This document shows, one piece after another, positions 63,492-64,000 of a stretch of DNA of 64,000 nucleotides. The notes below the pieces were generated by a model. That model was not told where the DNA came from. It was given only the letters and a program-made list of their open reading frames with translations, and did no database searches. The position numbers were made by a program, and so were the translations under genes. The stretch spans positions 3,844,001 to 3,908,000 of the forward strand of contig NZ_CP107845.1 of assembly GCF_041431415.1 (NCBI RefSeq), in the 5' to 3' direction. The stretch is from Streptomyces sp. NBC_00513. GTDB lineage: Bacteria; Actinomycetota; Actinomycetes; Streptomycetales; Streptomycetaceae. Numbering within the stretch: the stretch's first letter is position 1; every line of letters starts with the position of its first letter.

Positions 63492-64000
63492 TCAGACGCC
63501 GATGTTCTTCCCGTCCTTGCGCCAGACCGACACGACCGCCGGGCGGACGATCTTGCCGGGGCCGTCGGGCCACACCGACTGGGGCTTCTCCACGGACGCA
63601 CCGTCGATCTCGCCCGGGTGCTGGACCGAGACCAGGACGCGCTTGTCCTGGATCAGCGGGCCACAGGTCTCGGCGCCGCGCGGCACGGTCAGGAACTGCT
63701 TCAACTCACCGCGGCGTTCACCGGCCGTGGCCACGCCGAAGAGGCCGTCGTGCGAGCCGAGCTGGTTGCCGTCGGTGGAGATCCACAGGTTGCCGTGCGG
63801 GTCGAAGGCCACGTTGTCCGGGCAGGAGATCGGGCTGACCTTGTCCTTCGGGAAGCCCGCGAAGTAGGTGGCCGGGTCGTTGGGGTCACCGGCGACCAGG
63901 AAGAGCCGCCAGGCGAAGCCGTCGCCCGCCGGGTCGTCGAAGTTCTCGGCGAGCTCCAGGATCTGGCCGTGCTTGTTCAGGTTGCGGGGGTTGGCCTCGT
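63492..64000 (-). CDS. PhoX/DUF839-family phosphatase (3' part)
   Basis: The last 170 or so residues of a large PhoX/DUF839 protein running off the window. VAFDPHGNLWISTDGNQLGS, FGVATAGERRGELKQFLTVP and CGPLIQDKRVLVSVQHPGE match the family beta-propeller with its calcium/iron site region. Such enzymes are secreted alkaline phosphatases, often controlled by phosphate limitation. The start and signal peptide lie outside the window. Confidence 0.85.
   Translation of the reverse strand, partial: EANPRNLNKHGQILELAENFDDPAGDGFAWRLFLVAGDPNDPATYFAGFPKDKVSPISCPDNVAFDPHGNLWISTDGNQLGSHDGLFGVATAGERRGELKQFLTVPRGAETCGPLIQDKRVLVSVQHPGEIDGASVEKPQSVWPDGPGKIVRPAVVSVWRKDGKNIGV

Overview
The window is chromosomal DNA from an actinomycete, almost certainly Streptomyces. 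The evidence is the very high G+C content with GC-rich third positions, many GTG starts, HspR/HAIR control of dnaK and clpB, a WXG100/type VII secretion cluster, several LuxR/PaaX/PucR/TetR-type regulators, and three exact copies of the ParB site GTTTCACGTGAAAC. In Streptomyces these sites crowd around oriC, so the window probably lies on the origin-proximal chromosome core.

Layout. 0-11 kb: a YbjN-fold protein, ClpB, a PPOX/F420-type flavoprotein, an unusual divergent unit (DSGWT-repeat secreted protein plus Rieske-derived protein versus a LuxR-type regulator), then the dnaK-grpE-dnaJ-hspR heat-shock operon. HAIR operators precede clpB and dnaK. 11-18.6 kb: an orphan sugar transferase, a membrane Fe-S (CCG-type) oxidoreductase with a long Ala/Glu tail, secreted and membrane proteins, dcd and a phosphoribosyltransferase. 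18.7-21.5 kb: tRNA-Gly(CCC), a lipoprotein, a Nudix hydrolase and an eroded stretch holding a truncated XRE-family regulator. 21.5-34.7 kb: a compact type VII secretion locus (two small WXG100-like proteins, a DUF6507-like protein, a large polymorphic-toxin-like protein with candidate immunity proteins, EccD, a MinD-like ATPase, EccC and a DUF6177 protein). 34.9-37.9 kb: a TetR regulator, two tandem Imm49 immunity proteins and a second copy of the small T7SS membrane protein.

38-46.7 kb: MASE1 membrane protein, SpoIIE/PP2C phosphatase, DsbA/FrnE-like protein, large LAL-type LuxR ATPase regulator, FMN reductase, DHA2-type MFS exporter, alpha/beta hydrolase. 46.8-52.8 kb: GNAT-PaaX pair, SigB-type sigma factor facing and overlapping an RsbW-like kinase, class III aminotransferase, uricase. 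52.8-58.2 kb: a degenerate histidine-phosphatase-like protein, a cobalamin riboswitch with cbtB-cbtA, a PucR-type regulator, a sortase-like protein lacking catalytic residues, a secreted protein whose gene contains a parS site, and small proteins. 58.3-64 kb: membrane protein, FUSC transporter-like protein, lipoprotein plus sensor kinase, two parS sites, and the 3' part of a PhoX/DUF839 phosphatase running off the end.

How the parts fit: HspR represses its own chaperone operon and clpB, with DnaK as co-repressor in the known Streptomyces model. The T7SS block supplies motor (EccC), channel (EccD), small secreted partners, a likely effector and several immunity proteins. The vitamin B12 riboswitch controls cobalt uptake. 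The most novel-looking unit is the DSGWT-repeat/Rieske-remnant/LuxR module at 4.2-6.2 kb.
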